NCBI RefSeq assembly: GCF_000203795.2
Contig: NW_006281107.1
Span: forward strand, 816,965 to 880,964
DNA from: Batrachochytrium dendrobatidis JAM81
Lineage: Eukaryota > Chytridiomycota > Chytridiomycetes > Rhizophydiales
Direction of reading: 5' to 3'
DNA: 64,000 bases
In this document: positions 33,431-44,682 of the stretch, piece by piece
How the letters are laid out: the number at the start of each line of letters is the position of its first letter
Position numbering within the stretch: the first letter of the stretch is position 1
Program-made: the position numbers and the translations under genes
The notes under the pieces: generated by a model
Told to the model about the DNA's origin: nothing
Seen by the model: the letters and a program-made list of their open reading frames with translations, nothing else
Databases searched by the model: none

Positions 33431-34868
33431 TCAAACAATGGTATCTGAAGCCAATGGTTTGCGTAGTTTGGCTTGTACCCATGCACGATACATCTTCAGT
33501 TTTCGAGTTCGGTTTACTATCAATCTACGATCCACTCCGTTTTGTAGCACTTCAAACTGGGAAAACATGCTTTCTATTTCCTCATTTGTAAAAAAATACA
33601 CTCGAGTTCCGTCGCCACGAACATAAAAGTGGTCTTCCAACAATCTATCCTTTTTAAATCGAAGTTGGGCTAAATCGTATCGGCCATAGTCACGGAATAA
33701 AACAAGACCACCTGGTTTGAGCATGCGATATATGTTTTCGGCTGCCTGAGTCCATGTCGAAGGATGAATTGCTGAAAGAACAAATATGCATGTGCAAACA
33801 TCGATTGATCCTTCCTCTATTTCTACAGGAAATTCTGATGATGTGATATCTAAATTCCACAAACGGAAAAGGATCATAAAAACAGTTGAATTTCTACTCA
33901 AAGCTTACATGATTACAAAGCAATCACAATTACCATAGACAAAACTCTTGCATCTCGATTCGTCATACAACGGGTTACTCTACTCGATAGTTACCATTTG
34001 GTATAAGTATCTTGAATGTTGGCACACATCAAATATACTCGCTTACCTTGACAACACCAACAGCTTCCTTGGAATAATCGCATGCATACACCATTACGTT
34101 TGAATCTGGCGTTTCTTCAAGAAATGGAAACACAGTGTTTCCTATTACGTATTGCCAAGACAATATGCGATTATTAAAAAGACACGATCAGCATCTGATG
34201 TTGATGGTCTAGACTTGCATGCAAGTGACGTACCTGCACCACATCCAATCTCACATAAAAAGAATTTAGACTAGACAAATAGATTCAAAAACAATAAAAA
34301 CTCATTAAATCTCAATACAAGACTAGTCAGAAGCGTGGCATTATACCTCGGTTCTGGTTTTAGAATACTCAAAAAGCTCTGGAAACTCTAGTCGTAACCA
34401 GTGTCTGTCCTTGAAAAACCTATTGGTGTTTTTGGCATAGAATTCATCCCAAAAAGAAGCTGCCTTTTCATCAAACAGCACTACATTGGAATACATCAAT
34501 ATTAGATTACGATCCGAATCAACCTATTCAGCATATTCTATATCTTGCCTCGCTGCATTTCATCAACCTGTCCTTCCATTTGTTTCTGAATAATAACCTG
34601 CGCTTGTTGTTCTTGTTCTTCGCTCCATTCAACATTATCCCTAAACATATCAACACATGCATTCAAAATAAGTTCAAGTTTCCAACACCGAGTTAAACAG
34701 TGACACTGCAAGGAATTACCAAGCGTTATGATCAAACACTTGATGATCGTTCTCTAATGTTCGTCCTCCAAAACGACTCAAACTGGAGTTCTGTTTACGA
34801 GTGCCAACATCGTCATTCAATTCGGCAATATCAACCGTCGGATTGTGTTGTGCGGTTGGACTCGTCAT
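33431..34868 (-). CDS. METTL2: tRNA N3-methylcytidine methyltransferase, METTL2/TRM140 type
   Basis: SAM-dependent enzyme making m3C32 in tRNA anticodon loops (METTL2; yeast Trm140/Abp140 domain). Seven exons: 34868-34720, 34640-34549, 34480-34347, 34270-34234, 34141-34047, 33979-33934, 33849-33431. Total 323 residues. Diagnostic N-terminus: [18 protein letters not shown] then DNVEWSEEQ, followed by [10 protein letters not shown] and FFKDRHWL. The SAM site is CEIGCGAGN, then [35 protein letters not shown] and [10 protein letters not shown]. Intron 2 uses a GC donor (GAG|GCAAGA). Divergent from RRP4, with about 113 bp between start codons. A METTL6-like paralog lies at 47.6-49.0 kb. Confidence 0.92.
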
Positions 34869-34981
34869 GGCCGTATTTTCCTAAACGTGCAATCGTTAAA
34901 ACGATTCTATCGAAATGGCAAGACAGCATTTTCACTTACAAAATAGTTTGCCAAAGAAATAAAATTAATCAGTTTGAATTC

Positions 34982-36465
34982 ATGGTCGAGATATCAGCAC
35001 CACCGAGGCAGCACATACTCGCTACGTCTGGATTTATCAATGGATCGTCTTTGGATAATGAAATGGACATTGACGAGGCAGCAACAGACAGACAAATGGT
35101 CACTCCAGGTGAAATCATCACAAAAGACTCGGCCTTTATGAGGTATCTTGTACTGGATGATATACATTACATGGATTGTCATCCAGTTCGTCTATAACTC
35201 ATGTTGATTTTCACTATCTGGATATACTATTTAGAGGTCACGGTACATTTACTGAGGAGCAGGCTCTGGTTGCATCGGTTGCTGGTGTTGTCGAGAGAGT
35301 AAACAAGTTGATTTCAGTCAAACCGCTCAAGTCAAGGCAAGTCCATCCCATAATGACCTTTTTATGAGTCGATTTGGAATCTAATTCAACATGGAATCAT
35401 ATTTTGAAATGTTCAGATATAATGGCGAGATTGGCGATGTTGTTGTTGGTAGAATTAGCGAGGTAAATCCATGTTTGGATGATCCGATTCTATTGCAATT
35501 CATCTAAACAATTGAATGATATGAAACAGTTGGGACCTAAACGATGGAAAGTGGATATTAAAGGACGCCAGCACGCTGTCTTGCTCTTGTCATCGATTAA
35601 TCTACCAGGAGGTGTTCTAGTAAGTCCATCTAATCATGCGTAGTTTAATTACCATTAAAACAGGACAGAATGCTTACTCATCACTTGTTTACAATGATAT
35701 CATGAAATAATAGCGTCGTAAATCGGAATCGGATGAATTGCAAATGCGAACGTTTTTTGCCGAAGGAGATTTATTGAGTGTGAGTTGCATCTTTAATTAT
35801 CCGGAATATTGCAGTGGTATGATGTTAATGGTTATTCATAGGCTGAAGTACAAGCGTTTTTTGGAGATGGTGCAGCATCACTACAGACTCGAGGTATCAA
35901 GTATGGCAAGGTAAACAGAACATGCCACGAACATGCGCATACATGGCGAGAAAATAACCATCAATGTATTTCAAAACTGTCATGATAGTTACGCAATGGA
36001 TCTTTGGTGATTGTTCCATCTGCTCAAATTAAACGATCAAAGTCACATTTCATCACACTTCCATGTGGTGTAGATGTTGTTTTGGGTGTGAATGGCTACG
36101 TGTGGGTTTCCAAACACATACCAGTTGATCCTGAATGGGCCAACCAACCAGATGGACTTTATACAAATGAGAACGAGGTAGATTTGAGGCTAGTTGTTTG
36201 ACAACCATTCACTCTTGCCAATCTAACACAACTTGATGTGTTTTCCTATTAGTCGATATCTGATGCTGAACGTGAGGCTATTGCTCGTGTATGCAACGTG
36301 ATTACTCTTCTTGGTCGTCAAAACTGTGAAGTACACGAAAGCTCTATTGTATATGCATTCGACGCATCTCTAGATTATCCAGTAAAAGATCTTCTCAAAA
36401 CATCTGTTCAACAAGCAGTTATCAATCAGGCATCAGCCTTGTTACGAGAAGCCAAAACCCAATAA
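34982..36465 (+). CDS. RRP4: Exosome complex RNA-binding subunit RRP4 (EXOSC2)
   Basis: RRP4 is an S1/KH cap subunit of the RNA exosome, in rRNA processing and RNA decay. Eight exons: 34982-35142, 35235-35336, 35419-35464, 35530-35619, 35714-35779, 35842-35910, 35989-36177, 36253-36465. Total 311 residues. ATG at 34982 starts MVEISAPPRQH; upstream codons are open but fall into the METTL2 promoter. Landmarks: VTPGEIITKD, RGHGTF, VAGVVERVNKLISVKPLKSRY, GDVVVGRISE, the S1 block KRWKVDIKGRQHAVLLLSS, then the KH block LRNGSLVIVPSAQIKRSKSH with GVNGYVWVSKH. Intron 2 has a GC donor (TCAAG|GCAAGT) confirmed by the conserved KSRYNGE joint. Confidence 0.95.
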
Positions 36466-36524
36466 ACATTTGATGTGCAGTTAAACTTTGATTTTATTTG
36501 GTCGAGTCACACAAGACAGCACCA

Positions 36525-39500
36525 TTACTTTTTCTTTTTGCTTGGTGCAACACTGACATCTTTGCTCTTGCGCTTACGATCTTCACGATCGTCTTCGGCT
36601 TCAATCTCTTTAGACAACAGCATCACAAGCGTGTTACATCGTCTCATAATTTCCTAAACAATAATATCCATAGAGTATCAGCCGTCTGTATTAAAAAGCA
36701 GATAGGCTAGAAACAAAGTCAATAGATTGACTTACAGCTGTGGTGCGTGATTTAATAAACCAATCGAAACGAAAGAGAGGCGATTTGCGGATTTCGGTAC
36801 GAATCTTTTCATAAATATCATCCGTTCCATATCCAAACTTGCCTAAAGTAACCAGCTATGTATACACATTAAAGTTGAATAGGTGTCAAATTCCAGTTTG
36901 TAGTTGCAAGACAGTATTGGAGATCAAGCCAACTTACTAAAAATCGGTCTTCCTCCTCAGTATAGTTTTTACCCTTGTTTTGTCCATATACTAGTTTAAG
37001 CTGCTGAAGCGGCAAACGATACTTGCTTATTTTGGCAGTTATGGCCTCGTGAACCTCCTGTACCTTTTTAAGACGTGCTTCACCCTTTTCAATATTGCCT
37101 ACAATTTTTTCGTGGTCTGGGATTTCGGTATAGCGCTTCCAAAACACAGTCGCATAGTCTTCTACTTCCTTTAAAGTTTTTCCCTCCATGTCGTTTGCAA
37201 TGGCCTCAAGATTGTCACTGTTTAAAAATACTATATTAGAAGGTGGAGAGTTAACAAGGTAAATTGAATACGTTGCATTTCGTACCGTCCATGTTTTTCA
37301 TTGGCCCTGCAAAAAGTTTGAAAGTCTCTTTTTGTCCAACTTTCAAATCCTTTTTGGGTAAGTTGTTCTTTTTCGGCAATTTCTTGATCAGTAAGTGGTT
37401 CAGCAGTTTCAATACGGGCCTCTTCCAAAGCCAGCCACTTTTCAGCAGCAGTCTCGTCGGTTTCAGTCGAATCTGCGCGACTAGGCTTATAGCCAACAGA
37501 TCGCCAAAACTCATACTTTTCTTTTTCGTTTAATTCAAGAAGTCGTGTAGGATAAAACTGGTATTCTTGAAGAGTCATTGTTTTGGGTTTGGGTGGACGT
37601 GGATTCGCCGTGCGTGTGCTGGTCAATGATACTTGACGGTAATAGTTGTCGACATCGTAGTTGACTTTACGTTCGCGTTTGGATGGACCGATCCAGTTCA
37701 TACCGATACCAGAACGCTTGTCTCTGAAATCTTCTCCCTCCCATTGATAAGCGCTTGTGGTGTCTTCGACTGTGAATTTTTGCAAGTCATCAAGACCCAT
37801 GTTTTTGTATTTGTCATCAAGCTCTGCTGTTTTCTTCTCAGAACGCCTTAGAATCTCGCCAATATCGTCATTGGAAATTGTACTACATTTGTAAAACATT
37901 AGTCCAACATAACATGCAAAATAAATAGTTTAAAAGGCAATTAACCCAACCTGTCGGATGAGTTAAAAATACTCTCAGCACCATATTGAATCATGGAAAC
38001 AAGATCATCCTTTGACGAATCTGAGTTATATCAAGAAATGTGTTAATAGAGTATGCCAATTTCAAGCCATTTTACATCAAGTAGTCAATACTGTGTACTT
38101 TTTGTAGGCTGGATCACTCGTCCTTGTTGAATAACTAACTGATCTAGCCTCAGCTTTTGAGTAGCACGATCAATTACTTTTTCTTCAATAGCATTCTACC
38201 GAGGTTCAACAATAAGCAATCAGTATTTATATATACTACACGACAAACCCATTTTGTAGACATCAAAACAATACGGTACCTCGGTAATGAAACGGAAGAT
38301 AACCACTTGCTTTTTTTGACCAATACGATGAGCACGATCCTCGGCTATAAAGGAAATCAGTAAGCTCGAGTTAAAAAAAACAAAATAGACATGATCATTT
38401 CTGCTATACTATATGTTTACCTTGCAGATCCTAAAGCAAAACAGTTGGATGAGATACAATCAATTTTAAAAATAATCAAAACAGCCATTTAAAATTAGCT
38501 TCAACTTACCACTTGAGGATTCCAATCATTGTCATACATGATAACAATATCAGCAGTTGCCAAGTTGATGCCAAGACCACCAGCACGTGTGGTTAACAGG
38601 AAAATGAATTTGGAGCTATCGGGCTTATTATACTCATCAATGCTATTGATACGATCTTCGTGAGCAGTAGTTCCATCAAGACGACAGTAATCAAACTCTT
38701 TCCAAATGCAGTAATCCTCCAAAATATCAAGTACACGAGACATTTGACTAAACAGTAGCACACGAGATCCTTGGGCTTTGAGATGCTGAAGAAGTTTGTC
38801 CAGCAGTGCCATTTTACCAGAGTTGTCAACCAAATGCTGATCGGTAGTGTAAGGTGGACCAGGTTCTGCACCATCAAACAGATAAGGATGGTTGCAGCAT
38901 TTTCGAAGTTGCATGACAATGTTCTGCAGTCGAGTCTTGCTTTCCTTACGACCGGCTGCACCTACAGTTTTCAAGTGACGCACCCGCAATAGCAAGTTAA
39001 TATTAACTCATGCCAACCAAGTCATAATAAAACAATCTCGAAATCTATACCGTTGACTGCATCAATGTCCTTTTCAAGAAGCCTTTTATACCACATGCGC
39101 TGCATGGTACTCATACCCACGTATAAATTGATACGCTTTTTTGGAAGCAGTGATTTCTCCACATCAGATTTAATACGACGAAGTAAAAAAGGTCGAAGAA
39201 CCTTGTGAAGTTGTTTCACGACCTTGTCTTGATCGCCTTCTTGGTCAGTAGAGAACCAGTTATCAAAATCTTCAGCAGAACTAAACACATCAGGCAGCAA
39301 AAAGTTCAAGAGTGCCCAGAGCTCGTGCAAATTATTCTAAAGCAACCCAAAAACAAATATGTTAAATAGTCTTGATTAAACATTTGAATGACATACAGAA
39401 ACACAATCATTTAAAAGCAACAAAATTTACCTGAAGAGGAGTGCCAGTCAATAACAACCGGTTGCGACAGTTCATTAAACGAACAATCTGAGAAAGAGCA

Positions 39501-41390
39501 GAATTTTCATTCTTAATCCGATGTGCTTCATCAATCACAATATATTGCCACGCAACTTTGCTGAATGCAGACTTTTCCAAAAGACACATTTCATACGAAG
39601 TAATGCATACTTCAAACTTTCCAGAATGGAGTGAGGAGGAGATCAGCCCAGCCTATAAACGGATAAGAGGTTAAAGGTGATGCACTTTGGTATCAATTTG
39701 GCAGAATCTAAAGTTAAACCTACTCGCTCATCTTTTGGTCCGTGAAAGATAAATGCAGTAATGGATGGAACCCATCGTTTAAACTCGCTGAACCAATTGT
39801 GTAGTGTGGATTTAGGGACAATAACAAGGTGGGGGCCCTTGTTGTCAAGAAAGTGTTTAAGGTAGCCCAAGAAAGATATAGATTGAAGTGTTTTACCAAG
39901 ACCCTATTTGGAAAGCATTATTAAACAACTAAATACTGATGCAATCTTAAATGTATAGAACACCAACCTACCATTTCATCGGCCAAGATTCCATTAATAC
40001 CATTTTCGTAAATTGAGATTAGCCAGTTCAAGCCTTGAATCTGATAATCACGCATTTTCCCACCAGTAACATCTAAATTGTAATAGGCGATAGCGCAACG
40101 AATGGTCAACATCAACAAATGTAGAGTCAAATGCAACACAGATGGTATTCTTACAAGCAGGAGATTCGGTAAATGAAAACGTGGTTAAAGGCTCGTCATT
40201 TAAATCGTTTTTAATCAGCTCTTCATCCTCTTCCTTTTCGGTCTTTCGACGATTTCGAGATGGCCTATAGCGTTAAATACATTCAAAAGCCTAGTAAATA
40301 AGACAATCATTTGTATTATTGATGGATCTATCAATACAACAGACATACGGTTCTTTTTCTGTAGTTTTAATGCCCTTGTCTGTAAAATCTCTAAACTTTC
40401 TAGCATCGGTTGACTTCATCTTGGCAATGTTCAGAAAATGAGCTAATCAAATCAATGTGTCAGATAACAAATAGTCATATCTTGAAGAGTGAGGTTTATA
40501 GTTGTTCACAAAGAAATTTACCAAAAATGTCAGTCTGTCCAAGCAAATAGGCGTATCTTCTGCGAGCATCCTCAATCTATACAAAGATTAATAAAACATA
40601 TCATGAGCAACGAATACACATTGAAATGAGAGAATGATTTTGATTGGTCATAGACTGATTTGTTGCGTTAAACATTGCACAATTAGGTTACCTGCATCGC
40701 TGAAAGAGCTGCCTTTTTCTCTGTAAAATCAGCCTTCTATTGAATCCAACACAAACATGTTAGCAAACGTCAATCAATACGTATGACATTAGGCTAAGAT
40801 TGACTAAAACAAATCATACAGACGATCAATGACAACACAATGCAGTAAATCACTCACTCGCTCCATGGCCTCTGCTTGAATTTCAGATCGTTTTCTAGGT
40901 TGCTGTGCATCGTCATTGATCCAGTGGTGAATACAAGACAGCAGTGACGTGACCAAGTAGTGATTGATTTGAACAAATTTAAAGTTAGAACTGTTTGGAT
41001 GATTGATAATAGTATTGACAAGATGATAGTAGAATATGCTTAGTTTTAAAGCAGTGACGAGTCGAGCCATTTCAAAAGTGAGATCCACACAAGTATGTTG
41101 CATGACTAAACGTTGGTATACAAAAGTGCACTCTTTGTATACAGCCAGCATGACGCTAAACAAGAACAACTAAAGAGTCGCTTGAACAAGCCAGAGTGTG
41201 TTGGCTCGTAAAAGCTACAAATCAACCTCATCTATCATCTTGACGTTTCCAATGTAATTATACTATGACTTGAAATTGAATTGTCTGCAATTGCAGACAA
41301 ATACAGCTAAACTGTAGCTCGTAATGAAACTGTTTTATAAGATAATGCAAGCAGTTGTGATGGTCCGATGCTCACCTCAAAGTCTTCCAT
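36525..41390 (-). CDS. ISW1: ISWI-type chromatin remodeling ATPase (SNF2H family)
   Basis: Nucleosome-spacing ATPase. About 20 exons from ATG 41390 to stop 36525, roughly 1,000 residues. Exon 1 is only 15 nt (MEDFE, 41390-41376), then 40902-40858, 40736-40692 and 40576-40522. SNF2 motifs: [30 protein letters not shown] (split by an intron), [11 protein letters not shown], the DEAH box ([11 protein letters not shown]), [37 protein letters not shown], and [11 protein letters not shown]-terminal HAND/SANT/SLIDE parts follow: [50 protein letters not shown]; the tail is basic (SKKKK). A 10-nt microexon (38430-38421, DLQ) completes [20 protein letters not shown]1 versus ISW2 cannot be decided by eye. 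Confidence 0.92.
41281..41300. repeat. Perfect 20-bp palindrome in ISWI intron 1
   Basis: TTGTCTGCAATTGCAGACAA is its own reverse complement over all 20 bases. It lies in the first intron, about 90 bp downstream of the ISWI start codon, where a promoter-proximal site for a dimeric DNA-binding protein would fit. No function can be assigned. Confidence 0.6.
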
Positions 41391-41659
41391 TTTTTTGCTA
41401 TTCGAAGCAAAGATTTCCGACCATAAAACTCGACACTTTAGTTATCCGCCAGTCTCGATTCAAAACTGCAATCTCAACTATTTGAAATCATCGCATTTAT
41501 TTTTATTCAATTGTTCAGGTTTATTAAGAATAAATCGTATATCAAGTTTAAACCATCGACTTTGAGGTATTCCAACTGTTGCAAAATGAATACCTCGAAA
41601 CGAATCAGCAACTAGTAATAACCCAAAAATGAATTCCAAATATCAAAGTTGTCACTGTT

Positions 41660-43128
41660 TTAATTGGTGGTGGTGTAAAGAACAGTGCTCTTTTCAAATC
41701 CGTTAAAGGCCGACGCTGCAGCCATTGTATACGCACCCATGTTTGAAAAGTAGAGCCAATCGCCAATTTTCATCATTGGGAGAAGGCATTCGCGACCAAT
41801 ACAATCAATCGAGTCGCAAGTAGGTCCCCAGATGCTGCATGAAAACTGTGGCATTGAATCGGACACTTCGGGTGAATCAAAAAGATATTCTCCTTGACGA
41901 ACAAGCGGAATGGCCTTGACCACTGCATGATCAAAAGTCAGACAGTTGAAACTGCCATACATGCCATCATTGATATAGTACATGTATGACGGGTGCTCGT
42001 TAGCATTGGTGGGATTGCACTCCGAGTCGAGAGAGAGTTGGCTCGACACTGTAGTGGGACTATCTTTTCCAAATTCACTTGATGCTGTAGTGCTTTCAAT
42101 GGTATCGCGGAGCACCACACGGCGAGCAAAAATATTTACCGCAAGAGTAAATGCAGAAGACGCAAAGTAGCGGCCAGGTTCAGCAATGACGCGGACAGTC
42201 TCGGGAAAGTTGTCATCAATGACGGGACGTAGAAGGCGAGCCACGTCAGTAAACTGGATTCCTTCAGTAGAACGACCTGGAAACCCACCTCCAATATCGA
42301 GCAAAGTGAAATTAAAGTCAAGAGCTTGACCAATATCAAATGCTTTGCGTGCCAAAAGAACTGCTTCACTGAAAGCAGAAGCGTCGTAACAACCACTTCC
42401 AACGTGGAAACTGATACCAATCACATCAATGTCAAGCTCGCGAGCAGTACGCAACAGAGATGGAACAGCAGCAAGTGAAGCACCAAACTTGATACCAAAA
42501 CGACACACTGAGCGAGAATCATCGGTAAGAATACGCAAAACCATTTTGGCACTAGGCATGGCCTGTTTAATTTTGTATAGCTCATCAGCATTGTCAAAAG
42601 TCATGACTTTGACATTACAAGCACCGGCGTGACGAATATGAGAGGCTTGTTTGCACGGATTGGCGTAAATAATACGAGAAGGATCAACTCCTTGCTCAAG
42701 GACCATGTCAATTTCAGCTTTACTAGCACAATCAAAACCAGTGCCAAGACCTGCAAGAGTCTGCAAAATAGCCGGATCAGGATTACATTTAATGGCTAGC
42801 AATGATAAAGATATTAGCTAGATTCATACATGACAATTCAAGGTAATTAATTCTCACCATAAAACGGCTCAACGCGTGGAAGCAGAGCTTTCCATTGCTG
42901 GTGCTGACGAACAACATCACCAAGATCAGCTACAAAGAAAGGGTTCTCGGAATCAGGATGAGATTTGTCGAGCGTCACACGCGATTGTATGATCTCACTG
43001 ATGGAACGAGTGTCTGTCGTTACAGCAGGAGTAGCATTGGTGCCGAGCTTATTGATGGCCTTGAAGCTCGAAAAGGGAAAAGAGTTGACGTCCACAGATG
43101 GAGAAAATGTAGTGAAAATATCCTTCAT
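41660..43128 (-). CDS. ODC1: Ornithine decarboxylase
   Basis: PLP enzyme converting ornithine to putrescine, the committed step of polyamine synthesis. Exon 1 43128-42858 and exon 2 42795-41660 give 468 residues, typical for fungi. The PLP lysine is K93 in the conserved [10 protein letters not shown], split by the intron. Other landmarks: [58 protein letters not shown], and the catalytic Cys in WGPTCDSID near the C-terminus. The start is the first ATG of this exon; frame sequence upstream has none. The leader contains a separate upstream reading frame and an intron (see next entry). ODC is normally also controlled by antizyme; no antizyme gene is in the window. Confidence 0.96.
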
Positions 43129-43226
43129 AAGGTGGGGTAAATTAAAAAAAGTATAAAAGAGCAAAAGACAATGATGCTTTGTGGTAAAAAGTGCTTGTTA
43201 CAGACGATAGACAGATGTGGACGAAC

Positions 43227-43395
43227 TCAGGCTTCAAAGTTCAAAAGCCAGGGCGGGTCTAATAGATCATACAGAGTATTAGTCTCAATGATCAACTCAA
43301 ACACGTTTAGATCCATAACAGCTATTGGATAGATATCAAAAAAGCAAAATAGACATTGATGAATAGATATTCAAAATATGTAATGAATGCTTACC
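43227..43395 (-). promoter_or_regulatory. ODC 5' leader: upstream reading frame ending in Pro-Pro-Trp, with 5'UTR intron
   Basis: A 29-codon AUG upstream frame runs 43316-43227 and ends YDLLDPPWLLNFEA-stop, 98 nt before the ODC start codon. A GT-AG intron (43394-43322, donor CCCCG|GTAAGC, acceptor CCAATAG) lies just before its AUG. Splicing joins it in phase to about 36 more open codons upstream, with no further AUG, back to a stop near 43503. The peptide could thus be longer if a near-cognate codon starts it. Conserved upstream coding regions with a PPW motif are described for antizyme-inhibitor/ODC-homolog mRNAs, where high polyamine stalls elongation at that motif and shuts off the main frame. 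Assignment here rests on the DPPW motif, position and gene identity. Confidence 0.6.
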
Positions 43396-44682
43396 GGGGC
43401 AGATCCCGAGGTGGATTCCGATCGGAACCGGAACGAAGGGGGTTGTAGAGAACGTGGTTTTAGCGCACTTCTGGGATGACCCGAAGTGCAAGCAAGTTTA
43501 AAAGGCGTAAACGCCGGTTTTGTTAGAGACTAGAGAACAAGAGTACCAAAAAGTTGCTGCCTAATAAAGCGCGACCTTTTGAATGGGTTGTCAAGTAAAA
43601 GATTGACAGGTAAAAAGCGTCGAGTCGGACAAAACTAGATCTCAAACGGGTCGGTTAAAAAAGTTGCGGTGTTAAAAGACTTGTGTTGTTTTTGTAAAAG
43701 GGTCAAGGTCAGAGTTGAACGACTTTGAAAATGGCAAAACAATGTGCTAAATGACGATTTGTAGGGAATGCAAACAGGACGGCAGTGGCAGATGAAAAAT
43801 TGATGTTAGCAAACGAGTCAGAATAATGGGCAAAAACTTGCAAAATGGTGTAATAAGTCTAGAAGCCTCTATGCTCAGCAAAAACAGCCGCTTACTGCTG
43901 CAAGATGGTTATTGCCCTGCCACAAATGTACAGAAGAAGCAGCCAACACAGCATGCCAAAAGGAATTCGGGCAAGTTAACAACAGATAAGGCGGAGGTTG
44001 AAAAGTGTTTGTAAACCAGACATGTAGACAGAGGTTGGGATGATCGTGGTAGAAAGTACAGACATGGTTTCAACCAAGAGATGCAGACAATAACAGTGTT
44101 TCTGTCCAGAATCTCAATAACATGATGAATACATCAAGTGAACAATTTCAACAGACAACCGTTCTACATGCCTGACACTTTCATCTCAACCCATTCTTTT
44201 GACAGTACACAACCATGATTACTATCCAACTGCATCCCCAGCAGACCAAACCGACTATTCTCTTGATAAGCAATAACAAAACTCACCTACGAATTCAAAA
44301 ACTTTGCAGCAGGAAGGGAAGAAAAATCAGAAGAAATTGATTTTAAAAATGCGCGTTTGATGTTCGCGTCTTTGATAATACAATTTCTCATGTCGGATAG
44401 TGACATTTTGCTATTCAACCGACTGACATTCACACTTGCTGTATGAACACTTTATTCATCTGAAAAATCTGTTGCTGTTTGAAAGCATTCATTAATAAAC
44501 TCATAAATATTTCACACTGTTTTAAAGCCATTGGACAGTCAATGTGGCAAGGAATGTCAATTGCAAACATGCTCTTTTGAAAATAAACTAATTGTTTGAC
44601 AGTATTGTACTTTGAAAATGCTGTGTACAACACAACACTGATTAAAATATTTCCGACTTGTCTTTAAATTTATTAGTACTTG
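43396..44682. other. Long divergent intergenic region, ODC / LRRC51
   Basis: About 1.3 kb. The part near 43400-43560 is the upstream leader and promoter of ODC, with more G/C than its surroundings (GGTTCCGATCGGAATCC at about 43412, partly palindromic). Short frames at 43826-44014 (+) and 44430-44633 (-) have no recognisable protein features. No MITE termini found. Confidence 0.5.

Noticed and set aside
43826..44633. Short frames in the ODC-LRRC51 spacer
   Set aside because: 62 and 67 codons, no similarity, no splice partners, and no codon pattern distinguishing them from spacer DNA.
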